This document shows, piece by piece, positions 16,688-27,100 of a stretch of 64,000 bases of DNA. The translations under genes and the position numbers were made by a program. A model generated the notes under the pieces. That model was not told the origin of the DNA. It searched no databases and saw only the letters and a list, made by a program, of their open reading frames with translations. The first letter of the stretch is position 1. Each line of letters begins with the position of its first letter. This DNA comes from Agrobacterium tumefaciens (lineage in GTDB: Bacteria; Pseudomonadota; Alphaproteobacteria; Rhizobiales; Rhizobiaceae): positions 95,584 through 159,583 of the forward strand of contig NZ_WJOK01000013.1 in NCBI RefSeq assembly GCF_009649785.1, read 5' to 3'.

Positions 16688-17977
16688 ATGGCAAAAACTG
16701 CATTTTTTCGCGGCGCAGTATGTTTCGTAGCCAGCATCGCGGCGGTCACGCCTTCACTGGCGGGCGGCCTCGAGCGCGGTGGCTACAATATCGACCTGCT
16801 GTTCGACCCGTCGGACTATGTTCTCGACAGTTCCGCTACATTCGTTGCGCCACAGCGCAAGGTTGAGAATGCGCGTGACAATCCGCTGAAGAGCGGTCCG
16901 CTGCCTGCGACTTGGTCAAGGAGCGCAGATGACTCTGAAAACTTCTGGTCGACCCGCATCGGCGCCAAGGCGGCAATCGGCGATTTCGGCGACTGCATGT
17001 TCGATTATTCGCAGCCTTGGGGCGCGCACCTCAATCCGGGCATCTGGCAGGGATCGAGCTACAATATCGAAACCAAGGTAAAGTCGCACAATTACGCCAC
17101 CACCTGCCGTGTGAAGTTTGATCTTGGCAAGGGCGACTTCTCGATTATTGGCGGCGGCTTTTACCAGGAGATCAGCGGTTATAAATACCGTCAGGTTCTT
17201 GGCCCAGCTGTTCTTGGCCTCAATCCGGCCTGGTCCAGCTTCAGCGGCGTCGGCAAACTTGAGATGGAAGGTGACGGTTGGGGTTGGCGCGCCGGCGTTG
17301 CCTACGAAATCCCCGAGGTCGCCTTCCGGGCGAGCCTTGTTTATAACAGCGCCGTCGATCATGACCTGACCGGTTTCGCCGACGTCAGAGGAGTTCCGCA
17401 GACGCCGCCGTCCATCTCTCCGACGCTGGCGAAATACGGCGGCAAGCTGGTGCCGATCTATGGCTCCGTTTCGATGCCAGACAGCATCGAACTCAAGGTG
17501 CAATCCGGCATAGCGCCGGACTGGCTGGCTTTCGGTTCGGTGAAGTGGACTGACTGGAGCCAGATTCAGGTCATTCCTTTCTGCGCGGTAGGGACGTCTC
17601 CCTGCGTTCCGAGCGGTGCTGACACGCTGAACACGCTAGACCTGTTTTATCGTGATGGCTGGACGATTTCCGGCGGCGTTGGTCACAAGTTCAACGAGCA
17701 GTGGAGCGGTGCTGTGAGCCTGACCTGGGATCGCGGTACATCGACTGTTATCGGCACCCAGACCGACACCTGGACGCTGGGCACGCAGATCGTCTACTCG
17801 CCGAACAAGAATATCGAGTTCAAGGTTGCCGGTGCTCTCGGCCTCCTGACCTCCGGTAGCTCATCCATCAACGGTGGACCTTGCGGTGCGGGCTTCACCT
17901 GCGGCAACGAGGCGGGCTACGACTTCGGCAACGATCTCGTGGCTGCGATCTCTACGGGCGTCAAGGTCAAATTCTGA
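16688..17977 (+). CDS. OmpP1/FadL/TodX-family outer membrane porin
   Basis: A 429-residue outer-membrane beta-barrel that probably takes up long-chain fatty acids or other hydrophobic compounds. The signal peptide (about 1-25, ending SLAGG) is followed by the hatch-like N-terminus ERGGYNIDLLFDPSDYVLDS, many alternating aromatic strands, and a C-terminal Phe as expected for barrel assembly. An unusual disulphide-capable pair occurs near the C-terminus (PCGAGFTC). ATG 16688 sits after GGGGAGAGAG; an in-frame GTG/TTG-type start 12 nt upstream is less likely. Single gene with its own terminator. Confidence 0.85.
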   Translation: MAKTAFFRGAVCFVASIAAVTPSLAGGLERGGYNIDLLFDPSDYVLDSSATFVAPQRKVENARDNPLKSGPLPATWSRSADDSENFWSTRIGAKAAIGDFGDCMFDYSQPWGAHLNPGIWQGSSYNIETKVKSHNYATTCRVKFDLGKGDFSIIGGGFYQEISGYKYRQVLGPAVLGLNPAWSSFSGVGKLEMEGDGWGWRAGVAYEIPEVAFRASLVYNSAVDHDLTGFADVRGVPQTPPSISPTLAKYGGKLVPIYGSVSMPDSIELKVQSGIAPDWLAFGSVKWTDWSQIQVIPFCAVGTSPCVPSGADTLNTLDLFYRDGWTISGGVGHKFNEQWSGAVSLTWDRGTSTVIGTQTDTWTLGTQIVYSPNKNIEFKVAGALGLLTSGSSSINGGPCGAGFTCGNEAGYDFGNDLVAAISTGVKVKF

Positions 17978-18006
17978 CACCATTCGCCACACCTGAACGA
18001 AAAGAA

Positions 18007-18035
18007 AGGTCCGGTTTACCAACCGGACCTTTTTT
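18007..18035 (+). terminator. Terminator of the FadL-family gene
   Basis: A perfect 10-bp stem AGGTCCGGTT/AACCGGACCT with a 4-nt loop (18007-18030) and six T residues. Confidence 0.95.
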
Positions 18036-18541
18036 CATTCCCGACTATGATTCCTGCTCGATAAAAATTTCTAGCCCGAAAGTTTTGTGACGATTTGGCA
18101 ACACTTTTCTGCAAGCGTGGTGCCGCGTTGGAATGTGGGCATATCTGTCCATTTCCCGCCACAAACAAGGTGCTTGGCTTCTGTTTATGGACGCGGGGAT
18201 GGAAGAACATGCAGGCGTTTGATGTGGGCCTGCGGAGTTGCGAAGAGTGAAAACGGGTTTGGATTCAGGGTTTAAGCAAGTAATACGGGAATTTGATCCG
18301 GGTTTCTTGTTTGGCGCTGACCGGCAGGCGGTCAAACGCCGTTATATTGCCGGAAATTATGCCTATATCTGTCTCACTGAAAATTTGGAGCAATTACCGC
18401 ATATGACCACCGGCAGTGCGCTGGAAAGTGCTGCCGGAAAGACGCAGTGTGTTCGAAAAATCGCGACCCGGCGGGGTTCAGCTTTGCAGTATTCCGCAAG
18501 TATTGGCTATATGCCGGGAAGAGTGAGAGAAGTTCGCCTAA
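18036..18541. other. Long upstream region of exoR
   Basis: About 500 bp with no convincing gene. A perfect inverted repeat TGACCG-N5-CGGTCA lies at 18318-18334, about 210 bp before exoR, and could be an operator. The AT-rich stretch around 18350-18400 is a plausible promoter region. Confidence 0.4.
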
Positions 18542-19336
18542 ATGCTGAAATGTGAAGCACATGTTCTAAAGCCGCTCATCATGAGCCTTTTGCTTGCGTC
18601 GCTCGCAATGCCGGTGCTGGCTTTTGACATCAACGCAGGCGTTACCAAGGAATCCGGGCCCTTCGACCTGTTCAAGTTCGGCTTCAAGGCCTACAAGAAC
18701 GGTAACAAGGACGAAGCCGTCGAGGCCTATCGCTATGCGGCCGAAAAGGGCCATACCGGCTCGCGCTGGGCGCTTGCCAATATGTATGCCTTCGGCGATG
18801 GCGTTGCCAAGAACGACTTCGAAGCTTTCAAGATTTACAGCGAAATTGCCAGCCAGGGCGTCGAGCCGGGCTCCGAGGATACCGGCTTCTTCGTCAACGC
18901 GCTGCTTTCTCTTGCCGATTATTACCGCCACGGCATTCCCGGCACTCCGGTAAAGATGGACCTGTCGCAGGCCCGCCAGCTCTATTTTCAGGTGGCTTCC
19001 ACCTTTGGCGTGGCTGAGGCCCAGTTCCGTCTGGCGGAAATGATCCTTGCGGGTGAGGGCGGCCGGGCGGATGTGCAGCAGGCCAAGAAGTGGCTCAATC
19101 AGGCACGCAAGCACGGCCATGCCGGCGCCATGTCGATTTTCGGTAATCTGCTTTTCCAGGAAGGCCAGACGACGCAGGGGCTCGCCTTCATGACGGCCGC
19201 GCTCGACAAGTGCACGGCGGTGGATTGCACCTGGATACAGACCCTTCAGGAACAGGCTTTTTCGCTCGCGGGTGAAAACGATCGCCGCGCGGCCATCGCG
19301 CTGGCGCAGAACATGCAGATCGACGATCCGAACTGA
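18542..19336 (+). CDS. exoR: ExoR, periplasmic regulator of ChvG-ChvI
   Basis: A 264-residue secreted protein with Sel1-like repeats, strongly similar to rhizobial ExoR. The signal peptide ends near A27 (PVLA|FDINAG). Repeats such as GHTGSRWALANMYAFGDGV and FGVAEAQFRLAEMILAGEG follow. In Agrobacterium and Sinorhizobium, ExoR binds the sensor ChvG in the periplasm and keeps it off; acid triggers ExoR proteolysis, freeing ChvG-ChvI to switch on succinoglycan, type VI secretion and virulence genes and to lower motility. ATG 18542 is preceded by GAGAGAAG. The gene is monocistronic and followed by an interspersed palindrome. Confidence 0.92.
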   Translation: MLKCEAHVLKPLIMSLLLASLAMPVLAFDINAGVTKESGPFDLFKFGFKAYKNGNKDEAVEAYRYAAEKGHTGSRWALANMYAFGDGVAKNDFEAFKIYSEIASQGVEPGSEDTGFFVNALLSLADYYRHGIPGTPVKMDLSQARQLYFQVASTFGVAEAQFRLAEMILAGEGGRADVQQAKKWLNQARKHGHAGAMSIFGNLLFQEGQTTQGLAFMTAALDKCTAVDCTWIQTLQEQAFSLAGENDRRAAIALAQNMQIDDPN

Positions 19337-19355
19337 CAATTTTGGCTGAGGCGAC

Positions 19356-19397
19356 TAGAGCACGTCCTGTTTAAACGGAATCGTTTGACGTGCTCTA
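19356..19397. repeat. Interspersed palindromic element after exoR
   Basis: TAGAGCACGTC (19356-19366) pairs perfectly with GACGTGCTCTA (19387-19397), with a nested AAACG/CGTTT palindrome inside. The flank AACTCTTTGTTTCGGCGCA resembles the tail of short intergenic elements widespread in Rhizobiales. It separates the convergent genes exoR and xthA and may serve both as a transcription stop. Confidence 0.7.
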
Positions 19398-19455
19398 ACT
19401 CTTTGTTTCGGCGCACTTTTACCGGAAATTCTCTAACTCGCCCGGCGAGCGCCGT

Positions 19456-20253
19456 TCAATTGATCGGCGTAAAATTGAAATAACCGCAGACCGGTACGTG
19501 GTCGGACGGTTTTTCCCAGGCCCGCACATGTTTTTCGATGCTCACCGATTCCAGCCTGTCGGCCGCTTCCGCCGACAGCATCAGGTGATCGATGCGGATG
19601 CCGTTATTCTTAGGCCATGCGCCAGCCTGATAATCCCAGAAGGAATAAAGTCCGGGTTCATCCGTCGTCGCGCGTGCGGCATCGGTAAAGCCGAGATTTT
19701 CCAGCCTGCGGAATGCCGAGCGCGTCTTGGGCAGGAACAGCGCATCGCCAGCCCAGACCCGCGGATCGTGGCAATCGAAGGGTTCGGGGATGACGTTGTA
19801 GTCACCCGCCAGAATAAGCGGCTCCTCAAGCGCAAGGCGATCTTCGGCAAAGCGGCGCAGCCGCTCCATCCATGCGAGCTTGTAGGGATATTTGACAGGA
19901 TCGTCAGGCGGATTGCCGTTCGGCAGGTAGAGCGAGCAGACCCGGATCACACCGCCATCAACGGAGAACACGCCCTCGATGAAGCGCGCCTGTTCATCGG
20001 CATCGTCGCCCGGCAGGCCGCGATTGATCTCGTCGGGCTTCATCTTCGACAGAAGGGCGACGCCGTTGAAGCCCTTCTGGCCATGGGTCTCGACGTGATA
20101 GCCGAGCGCTTCCAGCTCAAGGCGGGGAAAGCCTTCGTCAACCGACTTGATTTCCTGAAGGCAAACGATGTCGGGCGATGAATCCTTCAACCACTGGCAG
20201 AGGTTTTCGATACGCGCCTTGACGCCGTTGATGTTCCAGGTGGCAATCTTCAT
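19456..20253 (-). CDS. xthA: Exodeoxyribonuclease III
   Basis: A 265-residue AP endonuclease and 3'-5' exonuclease of base-excision repair. Catalytic signatures are present: WNINGVKAR (N8), LQEIK with the metal-binding E34, GDYNVIP in the middle, RIDHLM, and a C-terminal SDHVPV with the catalytic histidine. Length is standard for the ExoIII family. The ATG at 20253 follows a GGGAAACTCCG leader with a weak GGGA site. Monocistronic and convergent with exoR. Confidence 0.96.
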   Translation of the reverse strand: MKIATWNINGVKARIENLCQWLKDSSPDIVCLQEIKSVDEGFPRLELEALGYHVETHGQKGFNGVALLSKMKPDEINRGLPGDDADEQARFIEGVFSVDGGVIRVCSLYLPNGNPPDDPVKYPYKLAWMERLRRFAEDRLALEEPLILAGDYNVIPEPFDCHDPRVWAGDALFLPKTRSAFRRLENLGFTDAARATTDEPGLYSFWDYQAGAWPKNNGIRIDHLMLSAEAADRLESVSIEKHVRAWEKPSDHVPVCGYFNFTPIN

Positions 20254-20394
20254 CGGAGTTTCCCTTTTGTGAGGTTACTTTTACCCGATGCAAAAGCGAT
20301 TGCCACCGTTTTTGGAAACGGCTGGTGAGGATGTGGTGGATAGAAGCCGGGGCAGGGTAGATCAACAGCTATGGATGCACCGCAGCTCCCCAAA

Positions 20395-20427
20395 CCCTCA
20401 TTCCTGTGACGAGCGCAGGAACGAGGG
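20395..20427. repeat. Family A palindromic repeat, solo copy
   Basis: A 33-bp hairpin: arms CCCTCATTCCTG and CAGGAACGAGGG around GTGACGAGCG. Two positions differ from the other copies (42089, 44824, 44910, 58352). It lies between xthA and erpA. Nothing else is apparent in 20254-20475. Confidence 0.85.
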
Positions 20428-20475
20428 CGGAGAGAAAGGCGTGAATGATCTCAAGCTTGGCGCTTGATATCACCA

Positions 20476-20808
20476 TCAAATAGAAAAGCTGGTGCCGCAG
20501 CCGCAACTTGCGACCGCGTTCGGGTTCTTGATCTGGAAGGACTGGCCGAGCAGATTGTCGACGAAGTCGATTTCAGAGCCGGCCATATAGACAACCGACA
20601 GGCTGTCGATCAGCACCTTGGCGTCGCCACGCGCAATCACGATGTCGTCATCGGCGGGGTCTTCCGCCAGATCGAACTTGTAGGAGAAGCCCGAGCAGCC
20701 GCCGCCTTCCACCGAAACGCGCAGAGCCTGCTTGCCCGCATCCGCTGCGACGATCTGGGCGATTCGCTTCGCTGCGGCTTCCGAAAGTGTAATGTCGCTG
20801 TTTTCCAT
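20476..20808 (-). CDS. erpA: ErpA/IscA-type iron-sulfur insertion protein
   Basis: A 110-residue A-type carrier that delivers Fe-S clusters to apoproteins. The three conserved cysteines are C38 (GGGCSGFSY) and C102 and C104 (SCGCGTSFS) near the C-terminus. The DFVDNLLGQSFQIKNPN stretch is typical of ErpA. The ATG at 20808 is followed by MENSDITLSEAAAKRI. The gene stands alone, not in an isc or suf operon. It is divergent from dgt across a 230-bp gap. Confidence 0.9.
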   Translation of the reverse strand: MENSDITLSEAAAKRIAQIVAADAGKQALRVSVEGGGCSGFSYKFDLAEDPADDDIVIARGDAKVLIDSLSVVYMAGSEIDFVDNLLGQSFQIKNPNAVASCGCGTSFSI

Positions 20809-21037
20809 GTCGTTCCTCGTGCCGGGGTCAAGAACCGGAGAGCAATAGATTTGTCGCCACCATTATAAACCAGTCAAATAAACGGTCTATAGCGATGTCC
20901 GCAACGGCCTTTGCAGCGATGATGCTTTGCGCCGACCTTTGCGATAGGTATGAAGGGTGGATGAAAAGGTCAATGGTCAAAGGCCATGGACTTCGGGTCA
21001 AAGGAAGTCCCGGCCAGAGAACAGTACAGGTGGATGA

Positions 21038-22255
21038 ATGATTATAGACCAGCGCGCATTGGGTTTCGGAAGTGGCGAGAGGGCGGTTTTCGCCTCTGAT
21101 CCATGGACCACGCGCGGGCGTCTTTTTGCCGAGGAGGGGAGCCTGACGCGCTCGGAGTTCCAGCGCGACCGGGACCGCATCGTCCACACCACGGCCTTTC
21201 GCCGGCTTAAACACAAGACGCAGGTTTTCATCAGCCCTGACGGCGACCATTACCGCACCCGGCTCACCCACACGATTGAGGTTGCGCAGATTGCCCGCGC
21301 ACTCGCACGTGCTCTGAAGCTGGACGAGGATCTGGCCGAGGGCGTGGCTCTGGTGCATGATTTCGGCCACACGCCGTTCGGCCATACTGGTGAGGATGCG
21401 CTGGATGCGGTGTTGTTGCCCTATGGCGGCTTCGATCACAACGCGCAGTCGCTGCGCATCGTCACCAAGCTGGAGCGCCGCTACGCCGAATATGACGGCA
21501 TCAACCTGACATGGGAGACGCTGGAGGGGCTGGTGAAGCACAATGGCCCGCTGGTCAATGCCGAGGGCGAGGGCGTGAAGGGCCCGGTTCCGCTGCCCAT
21601 CCTCGAATATTGCGAGCTGCAGGATCTGGAAATCGGCAGCTATGCCAGCCTTGAGGCACAGATGGCGGCTATTGCCGACGACATCGCCTATAATACCCAT
21701 GATATCGATGACGGCCTGCGTGCCGGTTATCTGAGCTTCGAGATGCTGGAAGAGGTGCCTTTCCTCAGCAAGCTGATGGCTGAGGTACGTGCGAAATATC
21801 CCGTGCTCGACAAGGAACGCTTCGCCAATGAAATCATGCGCCGCCAGATCACCCATATGGTCGAGGATGTAATCGGGGTCGCGCAGCAGAATCTTTCCCG
21901 GCTGAAACCGGAGAGTGCGGCCGATATCCGCGCCGCTGATTTTACCGTCGCGACTTTCTCGCCGGAAATGGCTGAAACCGACAGGCAGATCAAGAAACTG
22001 CTGTTTGCCCATATCTACCGGCATCCGGAAATCATGCGCATCCGCGCCGGCGCTACGCAGATCGTTACCGACCTTTTCCACCGTTATATGGAAGTGCCGG
22101 CAGAGATGCAGAGTCACTACTGGGTGGACAGCATTTCCGGTATGAGCAAGGCCGCAAAAGCCCGCCATGTGGGGGATTATCTGGCCGGTATGACCGACAG
22201 TTATGCACTGCGCGCCCACCAGCGGCTGTTTGACCACACCCCCGATTTGCGATAG
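21038..22255 (+). CDS. dgt: dGTP triphosphohydrolase-like HD protein
   Basis: A 405-residue HD-domain phosphohydrolase that cleaves dNTPs to deoxynucleosides and triphosphate. Metal ligands are visible as [11 protein letters not shown] (about 71-80), the HD pair H107-D108 in [12 protein letters not shown], and a later [13 protein letters not shown] with the last aspartate. Rhizobial members are the shorter dgt type 2 subfamily. ATG 21038 has AGGTGGATG just upstream. The stop is 76 bp before argS, so the two are probably co-transcribed in the conserved block that runs on to pcm. Confidence 0.92.
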   Translation: MIIDQRALGFGSGERAVFASDPWTTRGRLFAEEGSLTRSEFQRDRDRIVHTTAFRRLKHKTQVFISPDGDHYRTRLTHTIEVAQIARALARALKLDEDLAEGVALVHDFGHTPFGHTGEDALDAVLLPYGGFDHNAQSLRIVTKLERRYAEYDGINLTWETLEGLVKHNGPLVNAEGEGVKGPVPLPILEYCELQDLEIGSYASLEAQMAAIADDIAYNTHDIDDGLRAGYLSFEMLEEVPFLSKLMAEVRAKYPVLDKERFANEIMRRQITHMVEDVIGVAQQNLSRLKPESAADIRAADFTVATFSPEMAETDRQIKKLLFAHIYRHPEIMRIRAGATQIVTDLFHRYMEVPAEMQSHYWVDSISGMSKAAKARHVGDYLAGMTDSYALRAHQRLFDHTPDLR

Positions 22256-22331
22256 GGCAGCGGGCGATCGCGAAGCCAACCCGGTTATGATGGCCGGACA
22301 TGAACAGAAGCCCTTCGCGCAGGTTGGAACG

Positions 22332-24089
22332 ATGAACATTTTTGCCGATTTCGATACCAGGATCAAAAACGCGCTCGAGACTCTCGATCTCGTGAAAGAG
22401 AACCGCGAAAAGGTCGATTTCAGTCGAATTACGGTCGAATCCCCGCGCGATCTCAGCCATGGCGATGTCGCAACCAATGCCGCTATGGTTTTGGCGAAGC
22501 CGCTCGGCACCAATCCGCGGGCGCTGGCCGAACTCATCGTGCCAGCACTTCAGGCCGATGGCGATGTCGATAGCGTCAACGTCGCCGGTCCCGGCTTCAT
22601 CAATCTCAAGGTCTCTGTCGGTTACTGGCAGCGTCTTCTTGCCGACATGATCGGGCAGGGCATCGATTTCGGCCGCTCGAAGATCGGCGCGGGCCAGAAG
22701 ATCAACGTCGAATATGTCTCCGCCAACCCCACCGGTCCTATGCATGTCGGCCATTGCCGTGGTGCTGTCGTGGGTGACACGCTGGCGAACCTGCTCGCCT
22801 TCGCCGGTTATGGCGTGACCAAGGAATATTACATCAACGACGCCGGCTCGCAGATCGACGTGCTCGCGCGTTCGGTCTTCCTGCGTTACCGCGAGGCGCT
22901 TGGCGAAGATATCGGCGCCATTCCGTCGGGCTTCTACCCCGGTGACTATCTCGTTCCAGTCGGCCAGGCGCTGGCGGATGAATATGGCATCAAGCTGCGC
23001 GCCATGCCCGAGGAAAAGTGGCTACCTATCGTCAAGGACAAGGCGATCGCCGCAATGATGGTGATGATCCGTGAGGATCTGGAGACGCTGAACGTCAAGC
23101 ACGACGTGTTCTTCTCGGAGCGCACGCTGCATGAGGGCAATGGCGGACCCATTCTCTCGGCCATCAACGATCTCACCTTCAAGGGCCACGTCTACAAGGG
23201 CACCCTGCCGCCGCCGAAGGGCGAGTTGCCGGAAGACTGGGAAGACCGCGAGCAGACGCTGTTCCGGTCCACCGAGGTGGGCGACGACATGGACCGCGCG
23301 CTGATGAAGTCGGACGGTTCCTACACCTATTTTGCCGCCGACGTTGCCTATTTCAAGAACAAGTTCGATCGCGGTTTTTCCGAGATGATCTATGTGCTCG
23401 GCGCCGACCACGGCGGCTATGTGAAGCGGCTTGAAGCGGTTGCGCGCGCCGTCTCGGAAGGCAAGTCGAAGCTGACGGTTCTTCTGTGCCAGCTCGTGAA
23501 GCTGTATCGCGATGGCGAGCCGGTGAAGATGTCGAAACGCTCAGGCGATTTCGTCACGCTGCGCGATGTGGTGGACGAAGTAGGTCGCGATCCCGTGCGA
23601 TTCATGATGCTCTATCGGAAGAATTCCGAGCCGCTGGACTTCGATTTTGCGAAAGTGACCGAACAATCGAAGGATAATCCGGTCTTTTACGTGCAATATG
23701 CGCATGCCCGTTGCATGTCCATCTTCCGCCAGGCGCAGGAAGCGTTTCCGGGTCTTGCGCTCTCGCAGGACGACATGTCGTCTTCCGTTGCTTTGATTAG
23801 CGATATCAACGAGTTGCAGCTGGTTGCAAAGCTTGCTGAGTACCCGCGCCTGATCGAATCCGCAGCCCTTGCACACGAGCCGCACAGGCTTGCTTTTTAC
23901 CTCTATGATCTCGCCAGTTCCTTCCATGGACACTGGAACAAAGGTAAAGACCATCAGGAATTACGTTTTATTAACGATAAAAACCGAGAATTGAGCATTG
24001 CCAGACTCGGGCTGGTGAATGCTGTCGCGAATGTTTTGAAGTCTGGTCTTACGCTTTTAGGAGCGGACGCGCCTGACGAGATGCGATAA
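22332..24089 (+). CDS. argS: Arginyl-tRNA synthetase
   Basis: A 585-residue class I synthetase. The N-terminal additional domain is followed by HVGH (HIGH motif) at 138-141 in [23 protein letters not shown] is at 399-403. The C-terminal helical domain binds the anticodon. I chose ATG 22332 ([12 protein letters not shown]), the usual N-terminus; the frame is open upstream and contains an ATG at 22287 that I consider too early. It lies between dgt and the SPOR-domain gene, an order conserved in Rhizobiales. Confidence 0.97.
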   Translation: MNIFADFDTRIKNALETLDLVKENREKVDFSRITVESPRDLSHGDVATNAAMVLAKPLGTNPRALAELIVPALQADGDVDSVNVAGPGFINLKVSVGYWQRLLADMIGQGIDFGRSKIGAGQKINVEYVSANPTGPMHVGHCRGAVVGDTLANLLAFAGYGVTKEYYINDAGSQIDVLARSVFLRYREALGEDIGAIPSGFYPGDYLVPVGQALADEYGIKLRAMPEEKWLPIVKDKAIAAMMVMIREDLETLNVKHDVFFSERTLHEGNGGPILSAINDLTFKGHVYKGTLPPPKGELPEDWEDREQTLFRSTEVGDDMDRALMKSDGSYTYFAADVAYFKNKFDRGFSEMIYVLGADHGGYVKRLEAVARAVSEGKSKLTVLLCQLVKLYRDGEPVKMSKRSGDFVTLRDVVDEVGRDPVRFMMLYRKNSEPLDFDFAKVTEQSKDNPVFYVQYAHARCMSIFRQAQEAFPGLALSQDDMSSSVALISDINELQLVAKLAEYPRLIESAALAHEPHRLAFYLYDLASSFHGHWNKGKDHQELRFINDKNRELSIARLGLVNAVANVLKSGLTLLGADAPDEMR

Positions 24090-24155
24090 CATATCACCAT
24101 TATTTGCTCACAATACGCTGGCAAGAGCTGCAATGCGTAGATGGTGGAACACGTA

Positions 24156-27100
24156 ATGGTCGAAAAAAATGTCGCGTATAACCGGGACGCCCGGTCTGAA
24201 GGGTTCGCTGACAACGATCCTCTGGCAGAACTGGCGCGTATCGTCGGTTTCGATGAGCGTCCTTCGCATGCGGGTTCCGAAGCTGCGCCACGCGCCGGCT
24301 CTGCGGCAACCCGCCGCGAACCCGAATTCAATCTCGAAGACGAGCTGCTTCGAGAGTTCGAGGTTTACGATGCGCCGCATGCCGATCCGGTCGTTCTTGA
24401 CCCGGCAAACGATGTGCGTGCGGGCATCCACCCCAGCGACTTCATGCAGCGCGTCGAATCGGTTTTCGCCCGGCGCGAGCCTGAGCTTGCGCCAGCGGAC
24501 GAACCCGTGTTCGAGGCAAGCCCCGCACCCGAAGTGAGCCAGGAGCCACTTCCCGAGGCCGATCAGGCCTACATTCACAATTACGTCGAGACGTCGACGC
24601 AGGACATCCGCGCGGATTTCCGTGACGATGCCGGTGCGGTTGCCGAGGTTTTCGATGTGCATTCGCGCCAGTCGCGCCCTGCCGAGCCGGTGGTTTACCA
24701 GCAGGCTGCATGGGAAGAGCCGCAGGCTGTCGAGCCGGCTCAAAGCACCTGGCACGCCATGCCTGAGCTTCCGGCCGATGTTTCGAGCAATATTGCGCAT
24801 TCCGATCAGAGCCATGCGCCTGAGCCGCAGTCTTTCGATCTTGCCGATGAGGTAGAGATCGCCGTCGCCGAAGCGCCGGCGCCGATTTCCGTGCGTCCGC
24901 CTTTGCATGGTGGCCGTTCTTCGCTGGAATTTTCCAGCCTGCGTCTGCCGCTTGCCAATTTCGGCGCGCGCCGCGATGTTGCGGCAGGTGATCCCAAGCG
25001 GATCGAGCCGAGGGCCGAAGCGCTGCCTGCAGCCCGGATCGAGCCACAGGCCGAACCAGTTCCGGCGCCTGAGCCCGTCTTCGTTCAGGCGGAAGAAACT
25101 GCACCTACCTTTGCTCCTTCGGTTGCAGAGAAGCCGGTTGAAACAAATCTTTCGCCGATGGACGAGCTGATCTACGGCGTTGCGAAATATTCCATTCCCG
25201 GACGCGGCGAAGAGCCTGTCGTTCAGGATGCCCCCATCGCACAGGCTGCGCCTATCGTTCCGGCTGCAAGAGTGGAGCCGCCTTTGGTTGCCACGGCGCC
25301 GGTTGCCGCAGCCCCTGTAAAAGCAGCCCCGGTCGTAGCAGCGCCGCCCGTTCAGGAGCCGGACTTTGGGGATTTCGCAGGTTTCAACGACGATGATTTC
25401 GAGCTTGCGCTTGATGATCTCGATCTTGACCTCGACCTTTCCGAAATCGCTGCAGCGGAAGTCGCACCTGCGCCTGTGCCGCAGCCCGTTCGCCAGCAGC
25501 CGGTCGCTCCGGTAGCGGTTGCTGCCGCCGCGCCGCAGCCGGTGCGGGAACAGCCAGCACCTCAGCCGCGCCCGGCCCCGGTTGCTGCAATTCCGGTAGC
25601 CGCGCCTCCGGTTCAGCCGCGTCCGGTCGCAGCCGCACCGCAGCCGGTTGCACCACAAACGCTTGAAAGCCTGCCTTTCGATCCCTCGCAGATCGGTGAG
25701 ACGGAAGAACATCCGGAAAATATTACCGAGATGGACGTGCCGGAATTGCCGGTCGGCGTTTTCGAACCCAAGCCTGTCGCCCGTCGTCACGAAGAAGACC
25801 TCGATATCGACACCGAGCTCGCAACGCTGTTTGCCCCGGCGGTTGCCGGTGGTCTTGACCGTCACAAACATGCGGAAAACCGGGCTGCTGCCCCGCAGGC
25901 GCGTCCTCAGGCACAGGGTCCGGAGGAGGTCGACGAATTTGAGCGGGCGCTGGAAGAAGATTTCCGCCGCTCTATGCAGGAGGCTGCTGCCTCGCGTGGC
26001 AATGCGCCGCGCGATGCCGAGAATACCTATGTCGACCATCAGCCGGCCTATCGCGAAGAAGAACGCGGCGGTCGCCGCTGGATCATGCCGGTTGCCGCAG
26101 CAATCGGTCTGGTGCTTGTCGGTGGTGGTGTTTACGCGCTGATGTCGGGCGGTTCGTCCGGAGCGGGCTCCAATGGCGCGCCGGTCATCATTTCCGCCGA
26201 TAACGACCCGATGAAGGTGGTGCCGGAAAATCCGGGTGGCCGCGTCGTGCCCAACCAGGACAAGGCGGTTTACGACCGCGTGGCCGGTGGTAGCGCTGCC
26301 GATCCGAAGCAACCGGCGCTGATCTCCAGCAACGAAAAGCCTGTCGATGTGGTCCAGCGTACGCTGATACCCGAACAGCTGCCGCTGGAAGGTGAAAACG
26401 ACGCGGACATGGAAGCCACCGGCACGCCGGTTGGCGAGACTGAAGATCCGCGCCTGCTTTCGCCGGAAGAAAAGGCCAGCCAGAACGAAGGTGCCGGTGC
26501 GACGGGCGTTTCGCCGCGCAAGGTCCGCACCATGATCGTCAAGCCTGATGGTACGCTGGTTGCACAGGAAGTCGATGCGCCTGCTGCCCAGCCACCGAAG
26601 GCCGACAAGGTCGCGGAGCTTGCTGCACCGCAGGCAGCCAAGCCGGGTGAGGGCGCTCCCGCCGTCATCGCCGCTTCGCGTGTTCCGGTTGCGCCTGAAC
26701 ACCCGCAGGCCAATACGCCAGCCGCTTCCTCCACACCGGCCTCGCAGTCGGCTGCGCCCGTTCCTTCGGCGCGTCCGTCTGCACAGCCTTCCAATGTGGT
26801 GGCAACGGTGACCAATCAGGGCAACGTCCGTCCTGCTGCAACTGCTCCGGCCCAGCCGCAGGCTGCACAGCAGCAGACAGCCGCCGCCATGCCCGCAGCA
26901 ACGAGCGCGCCGTCTTCGGGTGGTTATTACATCCAGATCGCGTCCCTGCCGAGCCAGGCGGAGGCCCAGAAGTCCTACCAGAACATGTCGGCCAAGTTCG
27001 GTTCGGTCATTTCTGGTCGGGGCGTCGACATCAAGGCCGCTGAGATCGCCGGCAAGGGCACGTTCTACCGCGTCCGCATCCCGGCGGGGGACAAGAACGA

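Noticed and set aside
18238..18555. A 105-codon frame upstream of exoR
   Set aside because: No ribosome site, mixed composition, and it runs into the exoR start in another frame.
20828..22537. A 569-codon minus-strand frame opposite dgt
   Set aside because: Shadow frame caused by codon bias; dgt has complete HD-domain motifs on the other strand.
24108..26702. An 864-codon open frame on the minus strand across the SPOR-domain gene
   Set aside because: It lies opposite a well-supported gene, is rich in Arg and Leu as expected for antisense of a Pro/Ala/Gln-rich frame, and shows no domain.
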